DNA of 64,000 nt from Kluyveromyces lactis (taxonomy: Eukaryota; Ascomycota; Saccharomycetes; Saccharomycetales; Saccharomycetaceae): NCBI RefSeq assembly GCF_000002515.2, contig NC_006042.1, positions 124,001 through 188,000 of the forward strand, written 5' to 3'. The translations under genes and the position numbers were made by a program. Below, one piece after another: positions 48,396 through 58,510 of the stretch (positions within the stretch are counted from its first letter, which is position 1; each line of letters begins with the position of its first letter). The notes under the pieces were generated by a model. That model was not told the origin of the DNA. It did not search any database and saw only the letters and a program-made list of their open reading frames with translations.

Positions 48396-48930
48396 AAAAG
48401 TACTGTAAATAGAACAATTTGAAGTAATACATTGTATGCACACATTTATATTTCTTATGTAATGCCAGAATTCATGTGACCATGACCACCTGCAATGCTC
48501 TGCCTCAAGAACGCCAGAATTACCTTCCTCGAGGTGGTATAAATTCCGTTATAGCTCTCCTTTACTGGTTCGGTGACAATTTTCCTTTTTGAGAAAATAC
48601 TGGCCGGCATTATCAATGCAGGCTCTTTTTCACTATACGAACCTTGGTTATGGTTTAGGGAACCTGTAGTGGTTGTAATAATGATTGGGGTGGAGCGGAG
48701 TACTTTCTGACTGTATTACTATCGTTGCCGTTGCATTAGATAAGGATACACCACATCGATAAGATGCATCATGAAATTTCATTCGGCTTGGAGCAATATA
48801 TAAATGGAGGCGATGATGGTATGACATATTCTTACTCGTTGAAGCAAACAAGTGCGTGAAGTACTCTTTGCGATCTGTATAAGGAAAGATCTATCCTCAC
48901 CAAGGTCAAAGCAAACCTATTCCTCTAAAC
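48396..48930. other. MPM1 3' end and CPS1 promoter
   Basis: Holds two GATAAG sites (48739-48744, 48758-48763) and a TATA box (48797-48804) upstream of CPS1. No ORF with a domain. Confidence 0.65.
48739..48804 (+). promoter_or_regulatory. paired GATAAG sites and TATA box of CPS1
   Basis: Two GATAAG motifs 19 bp apart lie 165-190 bp before the ATG, followed by TATATAAA at 48797-48804, 127 bp before the ATG. GATAAG pairs are bound by Gln3/Gat1 under nitrogen limitation, and S. cerevisiae CPS1 is known to be nitrogen-sensitive. Confidence 0.6.
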
Positions 48931-50667
48931 ATGTTAAAAGGTGGTGAAACTGCTCAAAGCTCTTCAGTCTGGTTGAAAAGTGCACTGGTGGCCTCTGTTT
49001 TACTACTTACCGGATTCAAGATCTTCTCTCAATTGGAAACTTCGAATGACGTCGTTACCAATGTGCAGGAGTTTATTCCCTATTGTAGAGATAATTATGA
49101 GCCGTTGGCACCAAAAGTTAGTTCAAAATTCTTGAACAAGATAGACAAAATCTTGAACAACAAAGAGTTCAAAGATGACGTCGCAGCAAAGCTCTCTGGT
49201 GCAGTCCAAATTCCAACAGTGATTGGTGATGTTTTCCCTAATCCTAAGGACGACCTGGAATTTTATTCTGAGTTCTTCAAGCTACACGATTACTTGGAGA
49301 AAACCTTCCCTCTTGTTCACAAGCATTTCAAGAAGGAAAAGGTCAACGAAGTCGGATTGTTGTACACCTGGGAGGGTTCTGATTCATCGCTAAAGCCTGT
49401 GTTATTTATGGCTCATCAGGATGAGGTTTTAGTTAATCCAGAAACTGTTGGCGATTGGAAACATCCTCCATTTTCAGGCTACTACGATGGAGAAAGTGTT
49501 TGGGGCCGTGGTTCAGCAGATTGTAAGACTACCTTGATTGGTGAATTAGTGGCAATGGAAGAGTTGTTGAGAGACGGCTTCCAACCTCAGCGAACAATCA
49601 TCTTGCTGTTCGGTTTTGATGAAGAAAGTGGTGGTGAGATTGGTGCTCGTACTTTGTCTCAGTTCGTGGAAGAAAGATATGGTACTGATAGCATATTCAC
49701 CATTATGGATGAAGGGGCCGGTGTTGTTGAAGTGGAGTCAGGACTATATGCAGCTGTTCCAATTACTCAGGAAAGAGGATTTGGTAACATTGAAATCACA
49801 ATTTCAGGTCCAGGCGGACATTCCTCTGTACCACCAAAGCATACGAATGTTGGTATTTTAAGTGAACTAGTATACACGCTGGAAAATAACTCATTTGATT
49901 ACGTGATTGAAGACACGCATCCGTTTTTATCCTATTACCAATGTGTTGCTGAGTTTTCTAATAAGATAGATCCTGGCTTCCGTCACATAATTAAGAAAGC
50001 AGCCACTTCATACAAATACAGACTGGAATTTGTAAAAGCATTGGAAGTATTTGATCCTTTATCAGCTTTAACGTTCAAAACCACCGAGTCTATTGACATG
50101 TTCCATTCAGGTGTCAAGGTAAATGCACTACCAGAAACTGGTTCTCTGGAGATCAACTACCGTATTGGCATGCACTCAAACGCAAAAGAGGTGTTGGAAA
50201 GAACTGCTGGCATTACCAATAAAATTGCTCAAAACCATGGATACAACTTGACCATTGACGGTGATCGGGTCATTTATTCCGATCCTCAGAATGTGGGTAC
50301 TTTGAACTTGAAAATGTACACCTACAAAGATCCTTCTCCAAGATCTCCAAGTTATCAAGATAACGATAAAGTCTGGGATCTTTTCGCAGGAACTATCAGG
50401 GATTACTTTGAAAATCGTGTGTTATCAAAAGATGAGCCATCCAAGTTATTCATTACTACAGGCACCATGACTGCAAACACTGATACTAGACATCTATGGA
50501 ATCTGACTTCTCATATCTATAGATTCCAAGGTGCGATATTCCCTATTGAATTGTTCGACATTGTTCATTCCGTGAATGAACACTCACCAGTTGCTAATGT
50601 CCTACAACTTGCAGGCTTTATCTACCAGTATGTACTAAATGCTGATGGTGCTGATGTTGGTTTCTAA
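48931..50667 (+). CDS. CPS1: Cps1, vacuolar carboxypeptidase S (M20)
   Basis: The 578-residue protein has a short cytosolic N-terminus and a single signal-anchor (about residues 15-34), then an M20 metallopeptidase domain. Zinc ligands and base are visible: His162 (MAHQDEV), Asp197 (GRGSADCKT), Glu231/Glu232 (DEESGGEIG) and a C-terminal HSVNEHSPV histidine. A dimerisation domain lies between (GPGGHSSVPPKHTN). Cps1 is delivered through the multivesicular body to the vacuole lumen, where it removes C-terminal residues from peptides with a penultimate glycine. S. cerevisiae CPS1 is YJL172W, far from this block, so the position differs here. The promoter carries paired GATAAG sites. Confidence 0.95.
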   Translation: MLKGGETAQSSSVWLKSALVASVLLLTGFKIFSQLETSNDVVTNVQEFIPYCRDNYEPLAPKVSSKFLNKIDKILNNKEFKDDVAAKLSGAVQIPTVIGDVFPNPKDDLEFYSEFFKLHDYLEKTFPLVHKHFKKEKVNEVGLLYTWEGSDSSLKPVLFMAHQDEVLVNPETVGDWKHPPFSGYYDGESVWGRGSADCKTTLIGELVAMEELLRDGFQPQRTIILLFGFDEESGGEIGARTLSQFVEERYGTDSIFTIMDEGAGVVEVESGLYAAVPITQERGFGNIEITISGPGGHSSVPPKHTNVGILSELVYTLENNSFDYVIEDTHPFLSYYQCVAEFSNKIDPGFRHIIKKAATSYKYRLEFVKALEVFDPLSALTFKTTESIDMFHSGVKVNALPETGSLEINYRIGMHSNAKEVLERTAGITNKIAQNHGYNLTIDGDRVIYSDPQNVGTLNLKMYTYKDPSPRSPSYQDNDKVWDLFAGTIRDYFENRVLSKDEPSKLFITTGTMTANTDTRHLWNLTSHIYRFQGAIFPIELFDIVHSVNEHSPVANVLQLAGFIYQYVLNADGADVGF

Positions 50668-51030
50668 TAACTGTAGAAATTAAATAACAAACAATATAAA
50701 CATGAACTAACTATCCTTAGAATATGTTAAACCGTAATATTCAAAATTGTAGTTATCCTATGCAGAACTGTCGCTCTGGTGGATTGGTTACTGTCTGGTC
50801 TCCATTCTATATCTGTCGTATATTCGGGTAACATTGTTGTCCGGGTGACATTATTTTCTTGTTTGATTTTTTACTTTTCAACAATCAAACAAAACCTGTC
50901 AAAGCATAGAGAATATAAGCTTGGAAGAGTAGAACTACCTGTGAAATACAGCCTAGATAGAGGGGGTAACCTTTGTTTTCCTGTTGTATCAGAGGGCAGA
51001 ACTTCTGGGTGGGAGATAAATTTATAGAGA
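50668..51030. other. CPS1 3' end and PAF1 promoter
   Basis: A+T-rich at its left end. The only long open frame (from a GTG at 50779) ends just before PAF1 and looks accidental. No clear regulatory box. Confidence 0.6.
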
Positions 51031-52317
51031 ATGTCAAGGCAGGAGCTTATCGCAAAAATTCGTTATGAAAACGAGCTACCAGCTCCGCTTTTACCACCGA
51101 AGTTAATCAAATACCAAGCTTCGCCTGATGAAGACGTAAGTTCCAGCAAACTTTTGACTTCATTGTACACTAAGACCAATGTTACACCATTAATTGATTT
51201 AGACCATGATTTGGGGATGCCTCTCGATCTTTTGACGATTCCCGGTGTATTAAACCAACAAAACGTAGGTGGATTGTTTGGGTACGATAATATTAAGTTG
51301 AAGCAAGAAGATAGAGTCTTATTGAGAGATCCAGGAATGGATAAAGTGGTACAGAGTGACTTATCGAAGGTTACCTTCTTGAGAAGAACTGAATATGTCA
51401 TTAGCACCAACATGTCGAAGGCTGACAAGGTGAAAAGAACTCGTTCTGCATTGCAAAATGAAGAAACATTGACTCCAGAACAAGTCTTGGAAAAAGTGGA
51501 ATCTACATTCAATCACAGAACTGACGACCTTGAAAAATTGCGTCATCCAATTAAAAAGAAGGTGAAAGCTGTTAACTCTTGGAACCTTTTACCAGATACT
51601 GTTTCGATGGATCAAGGTTACTTTACTGTCAAATTTGTTGGTTCCGCTGCTCTTGATGGTAAAGAAAAGGAAAAATACGACATGAGCACTGCGTTACTCA
51701 GACCCGTTGAACTTGAAGAAGACGAATGGATCAGTGCTTACTCTACAGAAAAAGAAAGTTCTACCAAGCTAAGTGAAAACTTGGAACAGCAAATAGATGA
51801 GATTTCTCACGACGACTCCATTTACAAATTTAAAAGGTTCAGAGATTTCGACATGAAACAAATTGAACCAGAAACTCAATCAAGCGATTTAGCTCTAAGG
51901 TATGATAACGACAAGCGTACCGTTTACTATAAACCTCTGCGCTCTAGATTAGAGTTGAGAAGAAGAAGAGTCAACGATGTGATAAGGCCTTTAGTCAGAG
52001 AACACAACTGGGATCAAATTAACGTCAGATTAAGAGCCCCAACTACCAAAGAAACTAAAGTAAGGGACGCTATCAGGATGAGATACGATCCAATTGATTT
52101 CCCAGCGCTTGATGACGATGAGGAGGAAGAAGAGGCTGAAGATAATGAGGATAGAGACTCTCAAAATGGAGAGGATTCTCAAAACCAGGGACTCGCTTCT
52201 ACTGAAAATGTAAAACCGACTGCATCTGACGAGGTTAAAGAAGAGTCTGTTCAATCAGCCACTAATGAATTAGCCTCTCAAAAGGATGAAGATATTAAAC
52301 CGGAATCACCTGTATAG
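51031..52317 (+). CDS. PAF1: Paf1, subunit of the RNA polymerase II Paf1 complex
   Basis: The 428-residue protein starts MSRQELIAKIRYENELPAPLLPPKLI, the conserved Paf1 N-terminus that binds Ctr9/Cdc73. Later segments LRRTEYVISTNMSKADKVKRT and WNLLPDTVSMDQGYFTVKFVGSAAL are family hallmarks. The last 75 residues are acidic and disordered (DDDEEEEEAEDNEDRD). The Paf1 complex travels with RNA polymerase II and supports H2B ubiquitination, H3 methylation and transcript 3'-end formation. S. cerevisiae Paf1 has about 445 residues (YBR279W). Confidence 0.97.
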   Translation: MSRQELIAKIRYENELPAPLLPPKLIKYQASPDEDVSSSKLLTSLYTKTNVTPLIDLDHDLGMPLDLLTIPGVLNQQNVGGLFGYDNIKLKQEDRVLLRDPGMDKVVQSDLSKVTFLRRTEYVISTNMSKADKVKRTRSALQNEETLTPEQVLEKVESTFNHRTDDLEKLRHPIKKKVKAVNSWNLLPDTVSMDQGYFTVKFVGSAALDGKEKEKYDMSTALLRPVELEEDEWISAYSTEKESSTKLSENLEQQIDEISHDDSIYKFKRFRDFDMKQIEPETQSSDLALRYDNDKRTVYYKPLRSRLELRRRRVNDVIRPLVREHNWDQINVRLRAPTTKETKVRDAIRMRYDPIDFPALDDDEEEEEAEDNEDRDSQNGEDSQNQGLASTENVKPTASDEVKEESVQSATNELASQKDEDIKPESPV

Positions 52318-52685
52318 TTTACCTCTGGAGGTAGAAATACGGTGGGCCCTGGTCAACCTTCTTCCAAAAAATTGGAATAGAAAACCGGTTAATAGCTCAT
52401 CCCATCAGGACATGTCTACTGCAGTACCAGATCAATGATCCGTCAGGTTCTTCTCCTGTCCCAATCAATAATTGACGTTAATATAGACGTATAGGTATAT
52501 ATGTAATTGTAGCATACTCATCTCCCCAGCGTAGGAAGCAAAAATGAAAAAAAAAAAAAAAGATAGTCATGATGAAGATAAAGAAAGAGTTCTGGTAGTA
52601 GGGAACCTAAGTTTTGCTCGAAACAGAAGTGGCAATCAGTACGCTCTTTTGAACTAAACCGGCAGTGCGTATCAATTGGAACAAA
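52318..52685. other. PAF1 3' end and formylglutathione hydrolase promoter
   Basis: A 15-A run at 52547-52561 lies about 125 bp before the next ATG and may act as a nucleosome-excluding poly(dA) tract. No other element seen. Confidence 0.65.
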
Positions 52686-53573
52686 ATGGCTTTAAAGATC
52701 AATTCTGCTATTGCCGTGTGCGGCGGTAAATTGTTGAAGTTGTCTCACTTTTCATCATGTACAGGAACAGACATGGATGTTAATTTGTATTTGCCAAAAC
52801 AATATTACACTAGCATTGACGACTCAAAACTGATTCCTAGTGTCTTGTATTTATCTGGTTTAACGTGTACACCTCAAAATGCTTCGGAGAAAGCTTTCTG
52901 GCAGATTCAGGCTGATAAGTTCGGCTTTGCAGTTATTTTCCCAGACACATCTCCAAGAGGAGACGGTGTAGCTACAGACCCTGAGGGTTCATGGGATTTC
53001 GGTCTTGGTGCTGGCTTCTACGTCAATGCTACTGAACAACCATACTCCTCTCATTATAAAATGTATGACTATGTTCACAAAGAACTTCCGGAAGTTCTGG
53101 CTGAAGAATTTGGTTCCAAAGTTGATTTCTTCAAGAATATCTCAATTACGGGACACTCCATGGGCGGTTTCGGTGCCCTATCGGGATATTTGAAGAATAT
53201 CAACAGATATAAGTCTTGTTCTGCCTTTGCTCCAATCGTGAACCCTAGTGCTGTTCCTTGGGGTCAAAAGGCTTTTACGGGGTATTTAGGTTCTTCCAAT
53301 AAAGAAGCTTGGGATGGATACGACCCAACAAAATTGATAAAACATGTCGAGAATCTCAATGGAAATAAGATTTTAATTCATGTGGGCTCCAACGATCCAT
53401 TTTTAGAAAAGCACTTGAGGCCTCATTTGCTTCAAGAAGCAGCCAAGGGTACTTTTTGGGAAGGGAAAATTGAAGTAAACTTTGAAGATGGTTTCGATCA
53501 TTCTTACTACTTCATATCCACGTTTGTTCCTCAACATGCTGAGTTCCATGCTAAGCATTTGGGTTTGATTTGA
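52686..53573 (+). CDS. S-formylglutathione hydrolase (esterase D family)
   Basis: I start at the ATG at 52686, giving 295 residues, close to the 299 of S. cerevisiae YJL068C. It is an alpha/beta hydrolase of the esterase D family that splits S-formylglutathione to formate and glutathione, the last step of glutathione-dependent formaldehyde removal in the cytosol. The triad is visible: Ser158 in GHSMGG, Asp237 in GSNDPF and His272 in FDHSYYF. The oxyanion segment YLSGLTCTPQN (55-65) is also present. It precedes SAF1 tail to tail, with an A+T-rich palindrome between. Confidence 0.97.
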   Translation: MALKINSAIAVCGGKLLKLSHFSSCTGTDMDVNLYLPKQYYTSIDDSKLIPSVLYLSGLTCTPQNASEKAFWQIQADKFGFAVIFPDTSPRGDGVATDPEGSWDFGLGAGFYVNATEQPYSSHYKMYDYVHKELPEVLAEEFGSKVDFFKNISITGHSMGGFGALSGYLKNINRYKSCSAFAPIVNPSAVPWGQKAFTGYLGSSNKEAWDGYDPTKLIKHVENLNGNKILIHVGSNDPFLEKHLRPHLLQEAAKGTFWEGKIEVNFEDGFDHSYYFISTFVPQHAEFHAKHLGLI

Positions 53574-53643
53574 ATGCAAAAGAATGGTTTTACCAACAAT
53601 TTGCCTGGATTGATTCAATTTTTCTCAAATACATTATACGTTA

Positions 53644-53671
53644 ACATAATTATGTAATTATATAATTATGT
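53644..53671. terminator. A+T palindrome between convergent genes
   Basis: ACATAATTAT (53644-53653) and its inverse at 53662-53671 flank an 8-base spacer midway between two convergent stop codons (53573 and 53739). Both strands carry TATGTA- and TATATA-like elements, so it probably serves as 3'-end signal for both genes. Confidence 0.5.
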
Positions 53672-53738
53672 ATAATCATGCCATTTAAAATTCGATGAAG
53701 TGTCAATAATGCCCTGACGGTATATCTGTCCTTTGTAA

Positions 53739-55541
53739 TCAATCCTTTATTATGATTGCACCTGATTGCCAACCACCCGCCGTGATTGCAACGCATGTTC
53801 CATCTATGTCAACCTTTGTAGGCCTCTGGACCCTAATGCTTCTCGCTCTTTCAAAAGTTCCAGCTCCACTTGAAACAATAGATTCCGGTTTTCCAAGCCC
53901 GAGACATCCACACATTTCGCTTTCCAATCCCCATGTGTACATGTCCCCAGTGTCTGATAACGCAATTCCATGGTAGTCACCAAAAGATAAAGAGATGATT
54001 TTCACATTTGGTGTGATTTCAATCTTGGTTAAAGTGTTATGAGCAACTTCGCTGTCTTTAATTTCCACGGTATAGCATGTATCACTTGTGAATATTGCTA
54101 ATGTGTTATTAGACGCCTGAACCTTTACCATTTTTCCCTCAATAGGTAAATCTATGTACTTCTCTATCTCATTTGAGTATAGCCATAGCTTTTCACCCTC
54201 ATTTGTAATGTAAAAGACGGCGTTATCGGATCCGCACGCAAAGTCCACTATTTTATTGGCGCCATTCACTTCTCCTGTATTGGGAATTACTTTGTAATGA
54301 GCATTAGCAAATCCATCAAACCCTACAGTTGTATCCCTTGATTTCCACACGACTAACCCCACTCCATATATAAAAATGCAGTTGCAGTTCCAACCGCAAC
54401 TTATCTTCAAAATTGGATTGGTACTTCTCATTGGTAAATCATTGAATATCAGCTTTACTCCGTGGTTTACCTCTCTACCATCCCAAGAATAAAGATCATT
54501 TTTGTCATCCAACGCAAGAAAATGTGATCTACCTGAACTTACTGCGACGAACCTGACACTGTCGATCATTGATTCATCAAAATCTTTTGGATCTTTCACA
54601 TTGAATATTGACTTTGGAAGCATCCGCCTCACTTGATCATTTCCTGGTAAACATTTCGAGCTAATATCACTAAGTTTCATAAGATCTGCATATATATCTT
54701 CATGCTGTTGAAAAGTTCCCGTTAAGTTTGTCGTATGGTGTGGATTTTGAATTCTTATTGGATCACCAATGGAGCCCATGACTCTGAAAGGTCCATGCAC
54801 TAATGGAAAACTTCTTTCTAAAGAACGGATCGTTTCATCGATTGGTTGAAAATCGTGTTCTCCAGCAAGTGGACCAGGTCCATTATGTCCGCCATGGTAT
54901 GTGGCCCCTGTTGAATATAGCTTTCCTGACTGGGTCAAGATCTGGAAGGAAAAACCACCTCCTGATATTTGAACAATTGATCTGTCATATTCACCTAATA
55001 TGTTTGTTTCTTCCTCAGTATCGTCATCATCCCAGCTATTAGCTCTACCAGATATTGGTACAGAATAAAGCATCCAAGGAACTTCAACGGGTTTACAAAC
55101 TCCGAATGTAATTCTTCTATCCAGCTGATTCATGGAATCTGCAGAAAGTCTACTATTAGAGCTAATTGTGTAACCAAGTCTTCCGTGCTTTATGCATCCC
55201 CAAGTGAATACTGCGCTCCGATATTTTCTGAGATTGTACAACTTGTCCCATTCAATGCCTGGGTGAGTATTCAACAATATCGTTTCGCTGCAGGTTTGAA
55301 ACCTCTTTGAATTCTTCGAGATGAAAGGCTCATCATTCGTATAAGTATTCCCGAATGACTTCCTGAAGAGTTCATGCCATAGAATAGAAGAGTTAGAGTA
55401 ATCTAGCAACTTGTTGAAGTATTTATTGGTGAGAGATAGATTCTTAATATCCTTTGAGGTTAAATAAGGTAATATTGTCTGGACAATATCCGGAGGCAAG
55501 CTTTCTTTTATTTCATTGGATGTTGGTGCTTCAGACTTCAT
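53739..55541 (-). CDS. SAF1: Saf1, F-box protein with RCC1-like repeats
   Basis: The 600-residue protein opens with an F-box (about residues 14-60, LPPDIVQTILPYLTSKDIKNLSL). Several RCC1-type repeats follow with the typical Trp-Gly pattern (VFTWGCIKHGRLGY, FLALDDKNDLYSWDG, GIALSDTGDMYTWGL, ITAGGWQSGAI at the very end). Saf1 is the substrate receptor of an SCF ubiquitin ligase that marks unprocessed vacuolar or secreted enzymes, such as Aah1 in the shift to quiescence. S. cerevisiae Saf1 has about 637 residues (YBR280C). DUG2 follows on the same strand, as YBR281C does. Confidence 0.94.
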   Translation of the reverse strand: MKSEAPTSNEIKESLPPDIVQTILPYLTSKDIKNLSLTNKYFNKLLDYSNSSILWHELFRKSFGNTYTNDEPFISKNSKRFQTCSETILLNTHPGIEWDKLYNLRKYRSAVFTWGCIKHGRLGYTISSNSRLSADSMNQLDRRITFGVCKPVEVPWMLYSVPISGRANSWDDDDTEEETNILGEYDRSIVQISGGGFSFQILTQSGKLYSTGATYHGGHNGPGPLAGEHDFQPIDETIRSLERSFPLVHGPFRVMGSIGDPIRIQNPHHTTNLTGTFQQHEDIYADLMKLSDISSKCLPGNDQVRRMLPKSIFNVKDPKDFDESMIDSVRFVAVSSGRSHFLALDDKNDLYSWDGREVNHGVKLIFNDLPMRSTNPILKISCGWNCNCIFIYGVGLVVWKSRDTTVGFDGFANAHYKVIPNTGEVNGANKIVDFACGSDNAVFYITNEGEKLWLYSNEIEKYIDLPIEGKMVKVQASNNTLAIFTSDTCYTVEIKDSEVAHNTLTKIEITPNVKIISLSFGDYHGIALSDTGDMYTWGLESEMCGCLGLGKPESIVSSGAGTFERARSIRVQRPTKVDIDGTCVAITAGGWQSGAIIIKD

Positions 55542-55903
55542 TATTAGTAGTTGAATATAAAATCCTCAGCTTTTTGGATACGCTACGGCGAACTTTCAAT
55601 GGTACGACCCCTGTGTTCTAGTTTACTTATCCATACTTTTATGATTCAATTCAAGGGAGCTCGGAGATATCTGAATCTTCTTTTGTTACCCGGATACATG
55701 TGGATGCCAAGAGAGATACATACCAATCAGTTGAAGAGTTATGTAAATTTGACGAAGGTTAGGCTGTCAGAACTCTGCGTTGGTATGTTCAAATATATTC
55801 ATTAAGTGATGCTGTTCAATGCGGATTAGTGTGGATATATGTAATTAAATAATATCATGTTACGTGCGAAAAAAGCAAATGCAATTGATAAGATAGTGTG
55901 GAT
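55542..55903. other. SAF1 promoter and DUG2 3' region
   Basis: Sequence between two same-strand genes. Nothing recognised. Confidence 0.55.
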
Positions 55904-58510
55904 TCAGAGCCTATTGAATACTCTGGTAAGAATCTCTCTCATCTTATACCAGTTTTTCATTCTTAACTGTTCATTTGGTAGATGTGCTTTATCATTTGAT
56001 TGGCCACAAGGTATTTGTACGACAGGGGCGCCCAAAGTCTTCTCAAGGTATCTAATACTTGGAATGGAACCTCCTTCTCTCACCATTAAAGGTTCTGTGT
56101 TCCATTCTTTGCCTATTTCCTCTCTTATAATTTGATAGGCACTATTCGAAGGATTTCCTAACCAAGGTTCTGCTTCATTTAATACCTTGATAGAGAGATG
56201 ATTTTTGGTCTTCAATCTTGAAAAGCATGAATGCAAGTAGTCATTCAATGACTGTTTGATGACATTGAGATCTTGACCAGGAACCAATCGAATTGATATG
56301 TCAACAGAGGCAGATTGTGGAATGACTGTCGGTTCACATGGTCCACTCACCTTCATGGTGGTAACTGATAGTGATGGTTTGGTCCATTTGGCGATTAAAC
56401 TATCGACTGTGACAGATTCGTGTAGCTGAGCTCTTTCCACAATTTCGATCAATTGTGCCAGTTCTTTCTCAGACAGAGGCTTTATGTTGTCGTCATAATG
56501 TGGAATCAAAATTTTCCCACCATCATCTTGTAATTTAGAAATGATGCTGATTAAATCGGCTGTAGGTTCACGATGAACACCACCATCAAACCCAGAATGT
56601 CTATTTGGTTCGTCACTAGTCACACTGACTGTTAAATTGACCATACCTCTTAGCCCATAATTCAAACAGGGAATGTTGTCATCTAACCAATAAGAATTAC
56701 TTAAAATGACCCAATCAATCTTTTCTCCGAATCTATATCTATTGTCTGCAAGTGCTTCTTTGAAGCCTGCTGAACCATTCTCCTCTTGTCCTTCGATGAT
56801 AAAGGTGATGTCATGATCTAGTTCACCATTTTGCACAAGTTCTGCCACCGAGTACATAGCAGCTAATAATGGACCCTTGTTATCAGATACACCTCTTCCC
56901 TTCAAAAAGCCGTTTTCACAAGTGAGTTTGAAAGGATCTGTGTTCCAATAATCCATATCTGCTGCTACCACATCATAATGTCCGTACCATACTATTTTCT
57001 TCCTTTTCTCTACATTTCTGGAGTTACCAGAGAATGCAGAATATACGATGGGATTTCCTTCATTGTGAACAGGAATTAAATCACAATTTCTTGCTCCTAG
57101 TTTATAAAATAGCTGCTGGAGGTGAGTTGCACAACGACGACCTTCAAGTAAGTGTCTTGTATCAGCTTTTCTAGAAACAGTTTGAAAATGAATAAGAGTG
57201 CTCAAATTATGAAGCATATGGTCATTATCCAAATTCGTAGCAGTCCAAGAATTATGACGGTCCTTGGCAGTAGCTTCATGACTATGGAATATCGGATCTA
57301 TATCCTCTTGGCCATTATTGATTAAGTCTGTGATATTCCAAAGGATCAAGGAACCGTCATTACCACCTGTGACGAGCCTTGTATACGGATTTTTGGTACA
57401 ACTTTTGCAAATTATCTCAGAGCTTAAAATACTTCCTTGATGCCCTTGCCAATGATAAACGTCATCCTGGAAGAATTTAGTAACGCCTTTTCTTTGAGAG
57501 GCGAAAATCTGATCTTGACAAACTGCCAGTGAGGTGATATCACTTGGATCATCGCTCTGTAAGGTACTTACCGATTGATTGGTGTTCAAATCCCAAATTT
57601 TCAATAAACCGTCCGTGAGTCCTACGTAGAGGAAAGGGAATTCCAGGAATTGTGTTAAAACTGGTTCATCATTATCTAATTCGGTAACCAAACAGATTTT
57701 GACCGATTGATCATCGGCTGGATCTACATGCAATGACCATAACTTGGAAACGCCATCTCCACCACCAGAAATAATGTATTGAACGTCAGGTTTCAAGTCC
57801 AGGTATATTGGTAGAGTATCTCTGTGGGACTCTAATTTGACGATGGAATATACAAATCCATTGTGCGCAAATGGTAGGATATTGGAAGATGGAACTTGTA
57901 AGGTCTGACACGCTGATTCTTCATCGTGTAGTGACAGGGATGATATTGTACTGGGTAAAGTTTCAAATGAATCTGCAAGGGGTTGTGTTGATTGTTGCTG
58001 AGGTCCCTTTGAGTCAAAAAATTTATCGAATCTTAGATGAGGCAACATGGTGTAATCTTTCTTTAAGTTGTTTTGCTTGAAAACATTGGCAACATACAAC
58101 AAGGACGCATTCTGCGAGCCAAAAACAACCAAGTCTAGTTCATCAATATATGCCAATGAGAAGATATCACCGATATCCATTAACGAGTAAATAGTAACCA
58201 TCTCTTTAACGGCTAAACTGTAGTCATGAGTGTTCCCACCGACTGACCAGGCTCGTACTAATGAATCAGCTCCACCACTAAACAAATACTCTTCGTTTTT
58301 GGACTTTGTCAAACACAAAACGCTAGATCTCGTGTTGGTTCCATCTAAAGCTCCTAGACGGATGGTATGAATCAAATTGTAAGTGCGTAAATCAATGCAT
58401 AAAATTCTAGAATCCTGAGTACCAGCAAACAAAAGCTTCTTGCGTGGAAATGTAACGGTAGACAATATACAGAAGTCATGGCTCCATTTATGTAACTGCG
58501 ATGGAGACAT
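55904..58510 (-). CDS. DUG2: Dug2, glutathione-degrading peptidase subunit
   Basis: The 868-residue protein has about 400 N-terminal residues of WD40 repeats (LFSGGADSLVRAWSV, LTDGLLKIWDLN, TGGNDGSLILWNI) joined to an M20 peptidase domain. In the latter His511 and Asp513 (YGHYDVV), the metal aspartate (KGRGVSDNKGP) and the glutamate pair (IEGQEENGSAG) are intact. Dug2 forms a complex with Dug3 that removes the gamma-glutamyl part of glutathione, an alternative to gamma-glutamyltransferase; it also binds Dug1. S. cerevisiae Dug2 has about 878 residues. A ten-G run (58541-58550) places a C10 tract in its 5' leader, and a GATAAG lies at 58581-58586. Confidence 0.96.
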   Translation of the reverse strand: MSPSQLHKWSHDFCILSTVTFPRKKLLFAGTQDSRILCIDLRTYNLIHTIRLGALDGTNTRSSVLCLTKSKNEEYLFSGGADSLVRAWSVGGNTHDYSLAVKEMVTIYSLMDIGDIFSLAYIDELDLVVFGSQNASLLYVANVFKQNNLKKDYTMLPHLRFDKFFDSKGPQQQSTQPLADSFETLPSTISSLSLHDEESACQTLQVPSSNILPFAHNGFVYSIVKLESHRDTLPIYLDLKPDVQYIISGGGDGVSKLWSLHVDPADDQSVKICLVTELDNDEPVLTQFLEFPFLYVGLTDGLLKIWDLNTNQSVSTLQSDDPSDITSLAVCQDQIFASQRKGVTKFFQDDVYHWQGHQGSILSSEIICKSCTKNPYTRLVTGGNDGSLILWNITDLINNGQEDIDPIFHSHEATAKDRHNSWTATNLDNDHMLHNLSTLIHFQTVSRKADTRHLLEGRRCATHLQQLFYKLGARNCDLIPVHNEGNPIVYSAFSGNSRNVEKRKKIVWYGHYDVVAADMDYWNTDPFKLTCENGFLKGRGVSDNKGPLLAAMYSVAELVQNGELDHDITFIIEGQEENGSAGFKEALADNRYRFGEKIDWVILSNSYWLDDNIPCLNYGLRGMVNLTVSVTSDEPNRHSGFDGGVHREPTADLISIISKLQDDGGKILIPHYDDNIKPLSEKELAQLIEIVERAQLHESVTVDSLIAKWTKPSLSVTTMKVSGPCEPTVIPQSASVDISIRLVPGQDLNVIKQSLNDYLHSCFSRLKTKNHLSIKVLNEAEPWLGNPSNSAYQIIREEIGKEWNTEPLMVREGGSIPSIRYLEKTLGAPVVQIPCGQSNDKAHLPNEQLRMKNWYKMREILTRVFNRL

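Noticed and set aside
50779-51027. 82-codon frame ending just before PAF1
   Set aside because: Begins at GTG, has no known domain, and occupies the PAF1 leader.
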